Assembly (NCBI GenBank): GCA_023457035.1
Contig: JAEWNN010000189.1
Span: 1 to 64,000, forward strand
From: Verrucomicrobiota bacterium
GTDB taxonomy: Bacteria; Verrucomicrobiota; Verrucomicrobiia; Opitutales; Opitutaceae
Length of the DNA stretch: 64,000 nucleotides
Direction: 5' to 3'
The notes below the pieces were generated by a model. That model made no database searches. It saw nothing but the letters and a program-made list of their open reading frames with translations, and was not told the origin of the DNA. Shown in pieces: positions 8,276 through 17,432 of this stretch (positions within the stretch are counted from its first letter, which is position 1; each line of letters begins with the position of its first letter). The position numbers were made by a program, and so were the translations under genes.

Positions 8276-9657
8276 CGGGACTGGGTGCCGGTCGTGACGA
8301 AACGGATGGCGGCGGCGACGGAGTTGGTCCAGTCCGAAGGGGTTGTCTGCCTGAGGCGCACGATGCTGCGATACCACGGGCAGGGCACGCCGTCCACGCC
8401 CCATCTCCAGTCGCTGTCGACCGCAAGCAGCACGGCAGTGGGCACTCCGAGGGCGCCGGCGAGGTGGACGGTGGAGTTGTCCACACTCACGACCGCATCA
8501 AGCGCCGAAACCAGCGCGGCGAAGTGGTCCATGTCGAGTAGGGGATCACAACCGGGCAGCCGGTGAATCGGGCGACCGGCTACAGCTGTGAGCGCGGCGA
8601 GTTCCGCCGCATCGGGACCGTGTTGGAGGCAGACGAAGGCCGTGTCGTCCTGCGCAAACAGAGGTCGCCATGCCTCCGGCGGAATGAACCGCGGCCGCTT
8701 GGCGGCGGGATGTCCGCCGCGCCAGGCGATGCCGATCTTGCGCCCCGGGCCGAGTGCGGCGAGCGCCTCGCGCATCCGATCCGTGGTTGCAGGATCGGCG
8801 CGGAGGTAGGCCGCCGGGGCCTCGGGCACGGCGTTGGCGGGCCAGAGCAGCCCGGGCAACGCGCCGAGTGGACAGTGTGGCCCGTCCGGCGGGATCGCGG
8901 GATCGGGCGGGGTGGTACGCGCGAGGGGGCGGATGCCGGGAAAGGACCGCGCGAAAAGCGGCACGAGGCGCGGGGCGCACTCGATCAGGACCGGGCCGGC
9001 GGCGGCGTGCAGGGCGGACGGGACCAAGCCGGCGAACATGATCTCGTCGCCGATGCCTTGTTCGCCCCAGAGCAGAAGCGATTGGCCGGGTGGGAGCGCG
9101 CGGCCGTTCCAGCGCGGGCCGGAGAACGGCCGCTCCTGGCCGCGCCACTCGGCTTTCCAGCGGGACTCGTAGGCGAGCGCGCCGGTCTTGAAGGCGCCGG
9201 ACTTGAGGAGCGCCAGGGCGAGGTTGAAACGGATTTCGCCGGAGGCGGGGTCGAGGGCGAGGGCCGATTTGAGGGCGCGTACCGCATCGGCCGGGTGCCC
9301 GCAGCCGAGCAGGCAGGTGCCGAGGTTGAAGTGGGCGGTCGCGAGATCCGCATGGCTGGCGATCGTTTGTTTGAAGACTGCAATCGACTCCGGGATACGC
9401 CCCTGCTCGCGCAGCGCGATGCCGAGGCCGGTCTGGGCGACGGCGAGATCGGGGTGGGTGGCGAGCAGCCGGCGCCAAGCGGCTTCCGCCTCGGCCCAAT
9501 CTTCACGCTTCGCGCAGGCGGCGGCGCGGCTCGCCAACTCCCTCGGTGAGGCGGGGCTGGCGTTGAGCGCGGAGGCCGACTGCGCGCAAGCGGCCGGCCG
9601 ACTGCGGTGCTCGGGCGGGGGGCGGCTGCCGGCGACGTGCTTGGAGCCGTCCGTCAT
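8272..9657 (-). CDS. TPR-glycosyltransferase paralog 3 (GT9-like C-terminus)
   Basis: 461 aa. TPR units lie at about 45-170, followed by a heptosyltransferase-like glycosyltransferase domain to the end (GQSLLLWGEQGIGDEIMFAGLV; IGIAWRGGHPAAKR; VVSVDNSTVHLAGALGVP; WRWGVDGVPCPWYRS). The same C-terminal layout recurs in the genes at 10316-12211 and 12226-14316, so the three are paralogs; this is the shortest, with fewer TPRs. Start ATG at 9657 overlaps the methyltransferase stop by 4 nt. It probably transfers a sugar to a protein or growing glycan, with flagellin as the likely target by context. Confidence 0.82.
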   Translation of the reverse strand: MTDGSKHVAGSRPPPEHRSRPAACAQSASALNASPASPRELASRAAACAKREDWAEAEAAWRRLLATHPDLAVAQTGLGIALREQGRIPESIAVFKQTIASHADLATAHFNLGTCLLGCGHPADAVRALKSALALDPASGEIRFNLALALLKSGAFKTGALAYESRWKAEWRGQERPFSGPRWNGRALPPGQSLLLWGEQGIGDEIMFAGLVPSALHAAAGPVLIECAPRLVPLFARSFPGIRPLARTTPPDPAIPPDGPHCPLGALPGLLWPANAVPEAPAAYLRADPATTDRMREALAALGPGRKIGIAWRGGHPAAKRPRFIPPEAWRPLFAQDDTAFVCLQHGPDAAELAALTAVAGRPIHRLPGCDPLLDMDHFAALVSALDAVVSVDNSTVHLAGALGVPTAVLLAVDSDWRWGVDGVPCPWYRSIVRLRQTTPSDWTNSVAAAIRFVTTGTQSR

Positions 9658-10304
9658 GATGCCGGCGCAGCGGAGGAAGCGGCGGGCCGGGCGAGGAGGT
9701 AGAGCCAAGCAGGAGCTCCTTTGGAGTCCTTCTGGACCACCAACGACACCGGAGTCATCCCGGCTTTCTCCGCTTGTTCGCGCCACCATTCCGGAGGCTT
9801 GATCGAGAGGTGGAGCGGTTTGCCGAGAAACTTGGGGCCGAAGTAGTCGGGGAAGAGCGCGATCCCGAGAAAGACAGCATGGGTGGCGGCGGCGCGCAGG
9901 TTGGTGAGCACGGCGGGAACCTTGTCGGTGGGGATGTGCTCCATGACGTCGGTGCAGACGACGGCGTCGTTGGGGCGGGGTAGCGCTGCGGGATCCCAGA
10001 GGCAGCCGGTGGTGAGCAACTCGGCCTCTCGTCCTGCGAACCACGGGTCGAGGCAGTTGGTGGCGATGTCGAAGCCGCGGATCGTGAATTCGGCGGAGTA
10101 TTGCTCCAGAATGCGGCGCATGAACTTCCCGCTGCCACAGCCGGCGTCGAGGATGGAGCGGACGCCCAGCTTACGGAAGCAGCCGATCAGATTGAGGTGC
10201 TCGAGGGCGTGGAGGCCGGGGGAGAACGTGCGGTAGTCGTCGTGCTGCCACACTGATTCGTACTTGGCTTTCTCGGCGAGGATGAGGTCGTCTTCGTTTT
10301 GCAT
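9654..10304 (-). CDS. SAM-dependent class I methyltransferase
   Basis: 216 aa. Motif I is ILDAGCGSGKFMRRIL (about 51-66), motif II FDIATN, and motif IV DAVVCTDVMEHIP (about 107-119), as in the Methyltransf_11/23 families. It sits between two TPR-glycosyltransferase genes with a 4-nt overlap downstream and an 11-nt gap upstream, so it probably methylates the sugar or peptide that those enzymes handle. The substrate cannot be read from sequence. Confidence 0.85.
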   Translation of the reverse strand: MQNEDDLILAEKAKYESVWQHDDYRTFSPGLHALEHLNLIGCFRKLGVRSILDAGCGSGKFMRRILEQYSAEFTIRGFDIATNCLDPWFAGREAELLTTGCLWDPAALPRPNDAVVCTDVMEHIPTDKVPAVLTNLRAAATHAVFLGIALFPDYFGPKFLGKPLHLSIKPPEWWREQAEKAGMTPVSLVVQKDSKGAPAWLYLLARPAASSAAPAS

Positions 10305-10315
10305 GGAGGTGTGGA

Positions 10316-12211
10316 TCAGGGGGTGTCACCGGGGTGGCCGCACGCGAGCACGGTGGTGATTTCTGCGAGAGCCCGGGCGATCGTTGGTGTCCATCCGGAG
10401 CCGGCAGGGCGGCGGTGGATGTGGACGGAGGGGTACCAAGGTGTCGTGTCGCCTTCGGCGCGCCAGCGCCAGTCCGCGGGGGTGGGGACGAGCAGCCAGG
10501 TGGGGCGGCCGAGCGCACCGGCGAAGTGGACGGTGGAGTTGTCGATGGTCAACACCGCGTCCATCGCGGCGATCTGCGCGGCAAATCCGTCGAGATCGTT
10601 CCAGGTGTCGAGCTGGTTGTCGCAGAGCAGGTCGACGCCGGCGGCGGAGGCTGTGGTGCGAGCCGTTGCTGTGTCGCCGTACTGGAGTGACACGAACTGG
10701 GCGGGAAGGTCGTGGCAGGCGGCGAAGAGATCCTCCGGCGGAACTGAGCGTTCGGCACCGTTCCGGGCGTTTTTGGTGAACCACGAGAGGCCGACGAGGG
10801 GCCTTCGTTCGGCGCCGTAGCGGGTGCGCAACTCGGCCACCCGGGCGGGATCGGGTTGCAGGGGCACTTGGCTGAGCCCGGATGGCGGTGACGAACTCCA
10901 GAACCGGGCGGGGATAGAGCCGATCGGGATCTGCCAATCGGCTTCGACCACGCGATGCGGCTCCCTTGGATCGGTTGGCTGGGCGATGGTGACGATACCC
11001 GGAAACGAACGTGCGAACAGGGGTTGAAGCCGCGGGTTGCAGGCCAGAGTGATTCGGTCGACCAGCGGGATCAGCAAGGGCAGGAGGCTGGTGAACATGA
11101 TCTCGTCGCCGATGCCCTGTTCGCTCCAGACGAGCAGGTGTCCGTGGCGCGGTCGGTCGGCGGGCCACTCGGGGAGCTGGGCATACGGGTGGGGCTGCAT
11201 CTGGTCGGATTGGCGGCGCCATTCGTAGGCGGCCCACCCAGCGGTGAAGTCGCCGGCGTGCAGCAGCGCGAGCGCGCGATCCATCAGCGTGTGGCCGCAG
11301 GCGTTGTATCCTTTCTTTGCTTCGGCGTGAGCGGGGTTGAGTGCGACGGCGCGGCCGAATGCGGTGTAGGCCTCGGCCAGTCGGTCGAGCCGCTCGAGTA
11401 CGAGCCCGCGGGAATGGTGGGCTTCGGCGTTGTCGGGGGCGCGCGCGAGGAGTGCATCGAGCTCGGCGAGCGCTGCGGTGGCGCGGTCCGCCTCGCAGAG
11501 CCGCCGGGCCAGCTGGTTGGCCGCCTCGACGTACTTGGGATTCAGCTTGAGGGCGCGACGGAAGGCGGTCTCGGCCTCGGCAAGGTCCTCAGCGCAGAGC
11601 CCGCGGATGAGCCAGGCAACCGGGACCTCGGGCACGACCTGGGTGCAGGCTCGGGCGAGAACGAGCCCTTCGGCGGCGCGGCCGGCGCGCGCGCAACTGC
11701 GGGCGAATTCGAGCGCCAGCCCGGTGTCGGACGGTCGGAGCCGGTGGGCTTTTTCGAAGGAGGCGGTCGCGGTGGCGAAGTCTCCGATCTCCGAGCACAG
11801 CTGGCCGTGCAGGCGGAGGACGGCGGCGTCGGCCTCGGGCAGGAGCGGGGCGAGCAGTGCCAGGGCGTCCGCGGTGCGGTGGTCGTCGCGAAGCAGGCCG
11901 GCGAGGGTGAGGCGGGTGGGACGGTGGGTGGGCTCGATCGCCAGCGCCTGCTGCAGCGCGGTGATGGCGGGGGCGCGGGCGCCGGCCTGGGTGAGGACGG
12001 ATGCGATCTCGCGCCAACGGGCCGAATCGCGGGCGGCGAGGGCACCGGCGTGCTGGAGGGTGGCGAGCGCCTCTTTCCGCAGCCCGGCAGCGAACAATGC
12101 CGTGGCGATCCCGAGATGGAGCCGGAAATCCGCCGGATGCTCCTGGAGACGGCGGAGCTGGGCTGCCACATCCCGCAGCGGTGGCGCTTGGCATTTTGCG
12201 GAAGGGGGCAT
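10316..12211 (-). CDS. TPR-glycosyltransferase paralog 2
   Basis: 631 aa. About eight TPR-like helical pairs (residues 15-330) are followed by a GT9-like glycosyltransferase domain (HGHLLVWSEQGIGDEIMFTSLL; PLVGLSWFTKNARNG; VLTIDNSTVHFAGALGRPTW; WRWRAEGDTTPWYPSV). ATG at 12211 is used because it begins the TPR block; longer frames run into the neighbouring gene. Closely similar in its C-terminal half to the gene at 12226-14316, implying tandem duplication. Confidence 0.83.
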   Translation of the reverse strand: MPPSAKCQAPPLRDVAAQLRRLQEHPADFRLHLGIATALFAAGLRKEALATLQHAGALAARDSARWREIASVLTQAGARAPAITALQQALAIEPTHRPTRLTLAGLLRDDHRTADALALLAPLLPEADAAVLRLHGQLCSEIGDFATATASFEKAHRLRPSDTGLALEFARSCARAGRAAEGLVLARACTQVVPEVPVAWLIRGLCAEDLAEAETAFRRALKLNPKYVEAANQLARRLCEADRATAALAELDALLARAPDNAEAHHSRGLVLERLDRLAEAYTAFGRAVALNPAHAEAKKGYNACGHTLMDRALALLHAGDFTAGWAAYEWRRQSDQMQPHPYAQLPEWPADRPRHGHLLVWSEQGIGDEIMFTSLLPLLIPLVDRITLACNPRLQPLFARSFPGIVTIAQPTDPREPHRVVEADWQIPIGSIPARFWSSSPPSGLSQVPLQPDPARVAELRTRYGAERRPLVGLSWFTKNARNGAERSVPPEDLFAACHDLPAQFVSLQYGDTATARTTASAAGVDLLCDNQLDTWNDLDGFAAQIAAMDAVLTIDNSTVHFAGALGRPTWLLVPTPADWRWRAEGDTTPWYPSVHIHRRPAGSGWTPTIARALAEITTVLACGHPGDTP

Positions 12212-12225
12212 GGCTCGGGAATAGG

Positions 12226-14316
12226 CTAGATCTGCGACGGGCTCGGCCGCGGGGGCGTCGCGATGCTCTGGAGATAACAGGTGAGCTCGGCCGCAGCGCG
12301 AGCCAATACCGGCCCCCACGGTGCATCCAGACTGCGCCGATGGATGCGGACGGACTGGTACCACGGGGTGGTGTCTCCTTCGGTGCGCCAGCGCCAGTCG
12401 GCCGGAGTGGGCACGAGCAGCCAGGCTGGGCGACCGAGTGCACCGGCGAAGTGCACGGTGGAGTTGTCGATGGTGAAAACGGCGTCCAGCGCGGCGATCT
12501 GCGCGGCGAAACTGTCGAGATCGCGCATCTGGTCGATGGCGGAGTCGTGGACGACGTCGAGTCCGGCTGCGGCGGCGGTGGCGAGCTCGGCCGTGCAGTC
12601 GCCGTACTGAAGCGAGATGAAGCGTGCGGGGATCTCGCGCAGCACGGGTGCCCAAATTTCGGGGGCAATGGTGCGGGCGCGGCCGTTCTTGGCGTTGCTC
12701 GTGCGCCAAGCGATGCCGACGGTGGGCTGGCCGTCCCCGTGGTAGCGGGTGCGCAAGCGGGAGCGGACGTCGGGATCGGCGACGAGTGCAGACTGCCCCT
12801 TGGCGGGATGGCCTGCCGGAGTCCAAAGGCGGGCGGGGAGCGAACCGATCGGGAGTTGCCAGTCCGCCTCGATTGCGGGGTCCGCAACGCGCCGGTCCGG
12901 GATCTGGGCGATGAAGGTGAACTCGGGGAACGAGCGGGCGAAGAGTGGAACCAGTCGCGGACAGCAGGTGACAGTGATCCGATCGGCCAGTGCGCGGGCG
13001 GCGGGAAGGAGTGTGGCGAACATCACTTCGTCGCCGACCCCTTGCTCGGACCAGAGAAGCAGGTGCCCCTGGCGGGGGCAATCGGCAGGCCAGACTGGGA
13101 TCTGTTCGTAGCGCAGTTTCTCGTGGCCCTGGTGCCGCCAGCGCCACTCGTAGTCGGGCCAGCCTCTGGCGAAATCTCCGAGGCGCAGTTCGCAGAGTGC
13201 GCGGTTCCAGTGGGCGTCGGCATAGTCCGGACGCAGTTCGATCGCCCGGAGATTGGCGGCCAGCGCCTCGGCTGAACGGTCGAGGCGCAGCAACGCAACC
13301 CCGCGGGTGTACTGCAACTCGGGGTGATCGGGTTGGGCCGACAGGGCGGCATCGATGATCGGGAGTGCCTCGGCGGCGCGCTCGTCGTCGACCAACCGGC
13401 GAGCTAGGTTGTTGGCGGCGTCGGGGAGGCCCGGCTTCAGGGCGAGCGCGCGGCGGAAGCAGGTGATCGCCGCCGCGTTGTCATCGGTGCAAAGCCCGAG
13501 AATGTTCCATGCGGTCGCGTTCTCGGGCATTCGCCGGGTGATGGACTCACAGAGCCGGGCGGCTTCGGGCTTGCGCTCGAGGCGGACGAGGCAGCGGGCG
13601 AGATCCAGGCCGACGCCGAGGTCATCGGGCAAGGCTTGGGCGGCTGCCTGCAACGGGACGAGGGCATCGGCGGGGGCGCCGGCATCCAGCCGGAGCGTGC
13701 CCAACAGATGGAGCAGCTCCGGTTCCTTCGATCCGGCGAGAGGTGCGAGGATGGCCGCGGCCTCGGCGGGTTGGCCGGACTCGCGCAGGAGCAGGGCGAG
13801 GTTGCGGCGGGCGGGGGCGAGCGTTGGGGCGAAGGCGAGCGCCTTCTTGAGGGCGGTGATGGCCTCTGGGTGCTGCTGTTGCTGGGCGAGGCTGTTGCCC
13901 AAGTTGAACCACGCGAGAGGCTCGCGGGGCATGAGTGCTGTCGCCCGCTTGAGGGCTGCAACCGCGGCTGCGGGATCGCCGGCGGCGAGCAGAGCGTTGC
14001 CGAGATTGAGCCAGAGGGCGCCTTCGCGCGGGGCGAGGGCGGTGGCGCGGCGGGCGGCGGCGACCGCTTCGGCGGGGCGGGCGGCGGCGAGCAGGATCAG
14101 GCCGAGATGGTCGAGAACGATGGGGTCGCGCGGCAGCGCGGCGGCGGCGCGTTGGGCGAAATTGACGGCAGGGCCGAGCTGGCCGGCCTGGTAGAGGACG
14201 ACGGCGGTCTGGTCGAGCGCGTGTCCATCATCCGGATTCTTCGCGAGTCGGGCCTTGAGCCGAAGGAGGGCTTGGCGCGGGTCTGCGGCCGGAGGGGTGG
14301 CGGTGGTCGGGTTCAT
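12226..14316 (-). CDS. TPR-glycosyltransferase paralog 1
   Basis: 696 aa, the longest of three adjacent paralogs. TPRs span about 10-380 (for example EGALWLNLGNALLAAGDPAAAV and EPLAWFNLGNSLAQQQQHPEAI). The C-terminal glycosyltransferase has QGHLLLWSEQGVGDEVMFATLL, VGIAWRTSNAKNGRARTI and VFTIDNSTVHFAGALGRPAW. The DNSTVH motif is shared by all three copies and lies where GT9 heptosyltransferases bind the sugar nucleotide. One nucleotide separates its ATG from the stop of the maf gene, so it is in the flagellar glycosylation run. Confidence 0.84.
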   Translation of the reverse strand: MNPTTATPPAADPRQALLRLKARLAKNPDDGHALDQTAVVLYQAGQLGPAVNFAQRAAAALPRDPIVLDHLGLILLAAARPAEAVAAARRATALAPREGALWLNLGNALLAAGDPAAAVAALKRATALMPREPLAWFNLGNSLAQQQQHPEAITALKKALAFAPTLAPARRNLALLLRESGQPAEAAAILAPLAGSKEPELLHLLGTLRLDAGAPADALVPLQAAAQALPDDLGVGLDLARCLVRLERKPEAARLCESITRRMPENATAWNILGLCTDDNAAAITCFRRALALKPGLPDAANNLARRLVDDERAAEALPIIDAALSAQPDHPELQYTRGVALLRLDRSAEALAANLRAIELRPDYADAHWNRALCELRLGDFARGWPDYEWRWRHQGHEKLRYEQIPVWPADCPRQGHLLLWSEQGVGDEVMFATLLPAARALADRITVTCCPRLVPLFARSFPEFTFIAQIPDRRVADPAIEADWQLPIGSLPARLWTPAGHPAKGQSALVADPDVRSRLRTRYHGDGQPTVGIAWRTSNAKNGRARTIAPEIWAPVLREIPARFISLQYGDCTAELATAAAAGLDVVHDSAIDQMRDLDSFAAQIAALDAVFTIDNSTVHFAGALGRPAWLLVPTPADWRWRTEGDTTPWYQSVRIHRRSLDAPWGPVLARAAAELTCYLQSIATPPRPSPSQI

Positions 14317-14317
14317 T

Positions 14318-16054
14318 TCAGGTGCGCAGCTCGAGGGGCAGGAGGCGGCGGTAGACGGAGCCTGCGCCCTCGGCATGGGCCCACGCCAACTCGGTGGCGG
14401 CGAGCAGCTGCGGCTCCTTGGCATCGCGGGGTATTCGAACGCGGCGTTTCTCCGCTTCGAAGATCTCGGGCTTGGTGCGGCCTTCGAACAACAGTTGGCG
14501 ATTGGCGGGGTGGGTCGCTTTCCATTGCTCGAAGTGTTTGGTGGCGATTTCGAAGTTGCGCCGTGCGGAGGGCGTAGGTGTGGCAGTGGCGAGCTCGGCG
14601 GAGAGGGCGGCGGCGAGCGAGAGCCGGAAGGCTTCGGCCATCGCGGTGCGGGCTCGGCCAAGCTCGGCGGTGTACTCGGCGGGGCATGCGGGCGGGGTGT
14701 GGCGGGTATGGAGGGCGGCGATCTCGGCGGTGAAGTCCCGCGCGGGGGCGGTGATCAGTTCGGCGGCCACCGTCTCGTAGTCGGCGAAGGGGGCGCCGGC
14801 GATGGCGGTGCCCCGATGGGAGGTGTTGAGGTATCGGATCGACGGGGTGTGCGCGATGCGCTCCTCGACGGCGCGCAGGTACCAAAGATGCCGGGTGGGG
14901 ACGGTGACGGCGGGACGCGTGGTGCCGGGCAGACGATGGACCTTCTCGTTGTCATGCCGGTTCAACCCGTAATCCGTGTAGAAGGTATCGGAAGCATGGG
15001 TGCGACCGTCGTCGGCGACTGCGAAGTCCTGGCCGACGAAGATGACGCGGGTGCAACCGAGGTGGGCGGCGAGGTTGAGGACGGTGGTGGAGACCGTCGC
15101 CTCGCCGAGCAGCGCCGGGGCGGGAGGGCATCCGGCCGCTTGGCGGAGTCGGCGGAGCAGCGGGCTCTGGTCGGGCATGCCGAAGAGGCGGCCCGCGAAG
15201 CGGCGATGGACCCCGGGATAGGCGAAGACGGGGGAGACGAGGTGGGCGGTCCCGAGCGGCTGTCCTTCGTATCCGAGGTCTGTTGCCGGGAAGGGATCGG
15301 TCGTCACCGTGAGGTGGGGCGAGAGTCCGTGGGCGGCGAGGGCGCGGAAGGAGGTGTTGCCCGTGACGATCAGCGCATGGGGCGCGACGCGGCGCAGGAA
15401 GGGCAGGGCGTCGTCGAGCGAAGGACCGGCGGCGACGAGGACGAGCGTGGCGCCGGCGAAGGCGCCGGCGAGCGCCTCGACGCTCGGCGAAGCGAGGAAG
15501 GCCGACAGGTTGGCGCAGGTGTTCTCCCAACGGACCGGCGAGAGGGTGAGGTCCGTGAAGACGTTCTGCCAGCGCTGCTGGACTCGGCCGAGCGTGGCGA
15601 CGAGCGGCGCCTGCCAAGCTCGTTCGTGCCCGGGGACGCGTGACGGCAGGGGCAGACCGCGCGCGCGATCGCACCACGCGAGTTCGCGGTTGAGCCGCTG
15701 CAATTCGGGCGCGGTGGGGACGCCGACGGACAGGAACACCCTCGGATCCGCGAGCCAGGCGGAGTGGTCGTCGACAGCGAGGCGGGCCGCGAGCGGGGCG
15801 GGGGCCGGCTCAAGGCACCAGAGAATGCATTCGCGGGGGGCGCGCGCGATCAGTGCGGCGACGGTCGCAGGTCCGGGCAGGCCGGTCAGTACGAGCAACT
15901 GGCGGGCACTACGGGCAACTTCGTCGATGAAGGCGCCGGGTTCCTCGCCTGGGGCGGTTGCGGGGCTGGCAGCAGGTGCGACTGAGTCGAGGGCTTTCAG
16001 GACCTCGGGAAACCGGCTCGCGAGTGCCCGCCTGTTGGCGGCGAGCAGGGGCAT
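14318..16054 (-). CDS. maf: motility accessory factor, DUF115 glycosyltransferase
   Basis: 578 aa. The central DUF115/MAF_flag10 domain (about 195-380) has TLVLVAAGPSLDDALPFL, LTVTTDPFPATDL, GEATVSTTVLNLAAHLG and VIFVGQDFAVADDG, the signatures of Maf enzymes. Maf proteins transfer nonulosonic acids such as pseudaminic or legionaminic acid to flagellin. Context agrees: it lies 13 nt after flaF, two genes below flbT, near flagellin and near a pse gene set. Acts in the cytoplasm before flagellin export. Confidence 0.87.
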   Translation of the reverse strand: MPLLAANRRALASRFPEVLKALDSVAPAASPATAPGEEPGAFIDEVARSARQLLVLTGLPGPATVAALIARAPRECILWCLEPAPAPLAARLAVDDHSAWLADPRVFLSVGVPTAPELQRLNRELAWCDRARGLPLPSRVPGHERAWQAPLVATLGRVQQRWQNVFTDLTLSPVRWENTCANLSAFLASPSVEALAGAFAGATLVLVAAGPSLDDALPFLRRVAPHALIVTGNTSFRALAAHGLSPHLTVTTDPFPATDLGYEGQPLGTAHLVSPVFAYPGVHRRFAGRLFGMPDQSPLLRRLRQAAGCPPAPALLGEATVSTTVLNLAAHLGCTRVIFVGQDFAVADDGRTHASDTFYTDYGLNRHDNEKVHRLPGTTRPAVTVPTRHLWYLRAVEERIAHTPSIRYLNTSHRGTAIAGAPFADYETVAAELITAPARDFTAEIAALHTRHTPPACPAEYTAELGRARTAMAEAFRLSLAAALSAELATATPTPSARRNFEIATKHFEQWKATHPANRQLLFEGRTKPEIFEAEKRRVRIPRDAKEPQLLAATELAWAHAEGAGSVYRRLLPLELRT

Positions 16055-16067
16055 CGGGATTGGGCGC

Positions 16068-16466
16068 TCAGGCCGAGGCGAGGGAGGGGATGGCGGCCTT
16101 GGTGCCGGTGGCCAGGCCTTCCGCGAGACACTCGTCGATGTTGATCAGGGTGCGGATCTTGTCCGGCGAAGCGTAGGCGAGGACTTCCATCGAGTTCTTG
16201 TGCACGTAGAGGCTGAGGCGGAGCAGATCGGTGCGCAACGGGTCCGCCAACGGGCAGTCGGGGCGGCTCCAGTCGCCCTGAAAGATGCCCCAGATGCGCA
16301 GGTTGTACCGGACGGCCGCATCCAGCAGCGCAACCTTCGCGTTGTCCTCCGTGGCGGCGAGCGCCTGGCGGAACTGGATCGCGGCTTTGCGCAGTACTTG
16401 GATTTCAACGCTGCGGCCGGTCTGGGTTTCCTTTTGGATCTTCTTGTAGGTTGAGTGTGCGTTCAT
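16068..16466 (-). CDS. flaF: flagellar biosynthesis regulator FlaF
   Basis: 132 aa. The FlaF family is about 120 aa and has the pattern seen here: STYKKIQKETQTGRSVEIQVL at the N-terminus, then RYNLRIWGIFQGDWSRPDCPL and LRLSLYVHKNSMEVLAY. In Caulobacter, FlaF is needed for flagellin translation and secretion and acts against FlbT. The ATG lies inside the end of flbT (62-nt overlap), so translation is coupled. Family assignment is by motif recall; a profile search would settle it. Confidence 0.85.
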   Translation of the reverse strand: MNAHSTYKKIQKETQTGRSVEIQVLRKAAIQFRQALAATEDNAKVALLDAAVRYNLRIWGIFQGDWSRPDCPLADPLRTDLLRLSLYVHKNSMEVLAYASPDKIRTLINIDECLAEGLATGTKAAIPSLASA

Positions 16467-16851
16467 GGGCTTTGCTGACGAGGGCTTCTTCGTAGGCGAT
16501 GAGCTTTCGCGTGGATTTGAGCGCCTGGTAGTAGCGCTCTTGGAGGATGAGTTCGCCGATCTCGTCGATGAGGGGGACGATGCTCGGCACGGCGGCCGAG
16601 AGCATGCGAACCAATTCCCAGAAGGTCTTGTGATGGGCGGCGAGGTTGCCCGGTTCGAAGTACATCAACTGCACGACGAAGTAGATCTTCTTGCAGATCG
16701 TGTCGGCCTGTCGCTCGGAGAGGATGTCCTTCTGCCGCAGGATCGGCACCTCGTTCTCGATGGTGAACTGGGCCAGGTGGTCGCCGTTCTTCAGGAGCGC
16801 GCCGCCGAGCAGGATGATCTCGCGGGGCTTGAGTGTGATTTTGAGTGGCAC
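16405..16851 (-). CDS. flbT: flagellin translational regulator FlbT
   Basis: 148 aa from a GTG start at 16851 that gives the typical FlbT beginning VPLKITLKPREIILLGGALL. The family motifs VPILRQKDILSERQADTICK, YFVVQLMYFEP and ALKSTRKLIAYEEALV are present. Known FlbT binds the 5' leader of flagellin mRNA and blocks translation until the hook is finished. Upstream in-frame sequence to 17088 is Pro/Arg-rich and not FlbT-like, so it is left out. First gene of the run that continues through flaF and maf to the glycosyltransferases. Confidence 0.88.
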   Translation of the reverse strand: MPLKITLKPREIILLGGALLKNGDHLAQFTIENEVPILRQKDILSERQADTICKKIYFVVQLMYFEPGNLAAHHKTFWELVRMLSAAVPSIVPLIDEIGELILQERYYQALKSTRKLIAYEEALVSKAHERTLNLQEDPKGNPDRPQR

Positions 16852-16873
16852 GGCTATTGGGGTGTGCAACACG

Positions 16874-16900
16874 ACATCGTGCCGCTGGGCGAAAAGTTTA
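16874..16900 (-). promoter_or_regulatory. candidate sigma-28 promoter of the flbT run
   Basis: On the minus strand TAAACTTT, exactly 11 bases, then CACGATGT, compared with the FliA consensus TAAAGTTT-N11-GCCGATAA. The -35 matches 7 of 8 and the -10 retains the CGAT core. The GTG of flbT is about 22 nt below the -10. Weaker than the flagellin promoter but with identical spacing. Confidence 0.5.
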
Positions 16901-17374
16901 GGGGAAACTACCAGGTGTCCGTTCGGGGGCGGCGACGTGGGCGGATACGGTGACCAGCGTCGGTGCCGGTGCAACCTGCGCGGTAGAATGCCCCAGATAT
17001 TCCGCAGACGACAGAAGCCACGAACCCGGCGGGGCTGGGGGATGGCGGGAAGAAACGCCCCGGCAGCTGGCTCCTCCGAGGCGGGCATAGACCACGGATT
17101 GCACGGATCATCACGGATTGGCTCCGGTCATCCGTGCCCATCTGTGATATCCATGGCCCGCTCCGATGAATCCAGTTCCTTGAGAGGAAACGAAGGAAAC
17201 AAAGGCACTGCGGACCAAGGAAAACCTCTGCCCGCAGGCCCGGCAGATTTTCCTACGCTTGGCAGGTGACGACCGAGGCTCCGGATGCGATTGTCCTACC
17301 CGTTCACACTTCGTTGTTCGTTGTCTTCTGTCGGTTCCAACGGCGTTTTTCAGCATGACGTGGAAGGCCGGACA
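16901..17374. other. intergenic region with short-period repeats
   Basis: No gene is supported between the flbT promoter and the flagellin terminator. It holds degenerate 9-bp repeats: CCACGGATT, GCACGGATC, ATCACGGAT (17092-17118) with an inverted echo ATCCGTG at about 17130-17136, and GA-rich AGGAAACGA, AGGAAACAA, AGGCACTGC (about 17185-17211). Similar GA-rich units recur at 37443-37469. Confidence 0.5.
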
Positions 17375-17404
17375 CAAAAAAAGGAGCGGGCCGAAGCCCG
17401 CTCC
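17375..17404 (-). terminator. flagellin terminator
   Basis: Minus-strand hairpin with 9-bp stem: GGAGCGGGC (17383-17391) and GCCCGCTCC (17396-17404), loop of four, followed on the minus strand by seven T (A run at 17376-17382). It lies 28 nt after the flagellin stop. Confidence 0.9.
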
Positions 17405-17432
17405 TCGAATCTTGGCTGGGAATGCCGGTTCC

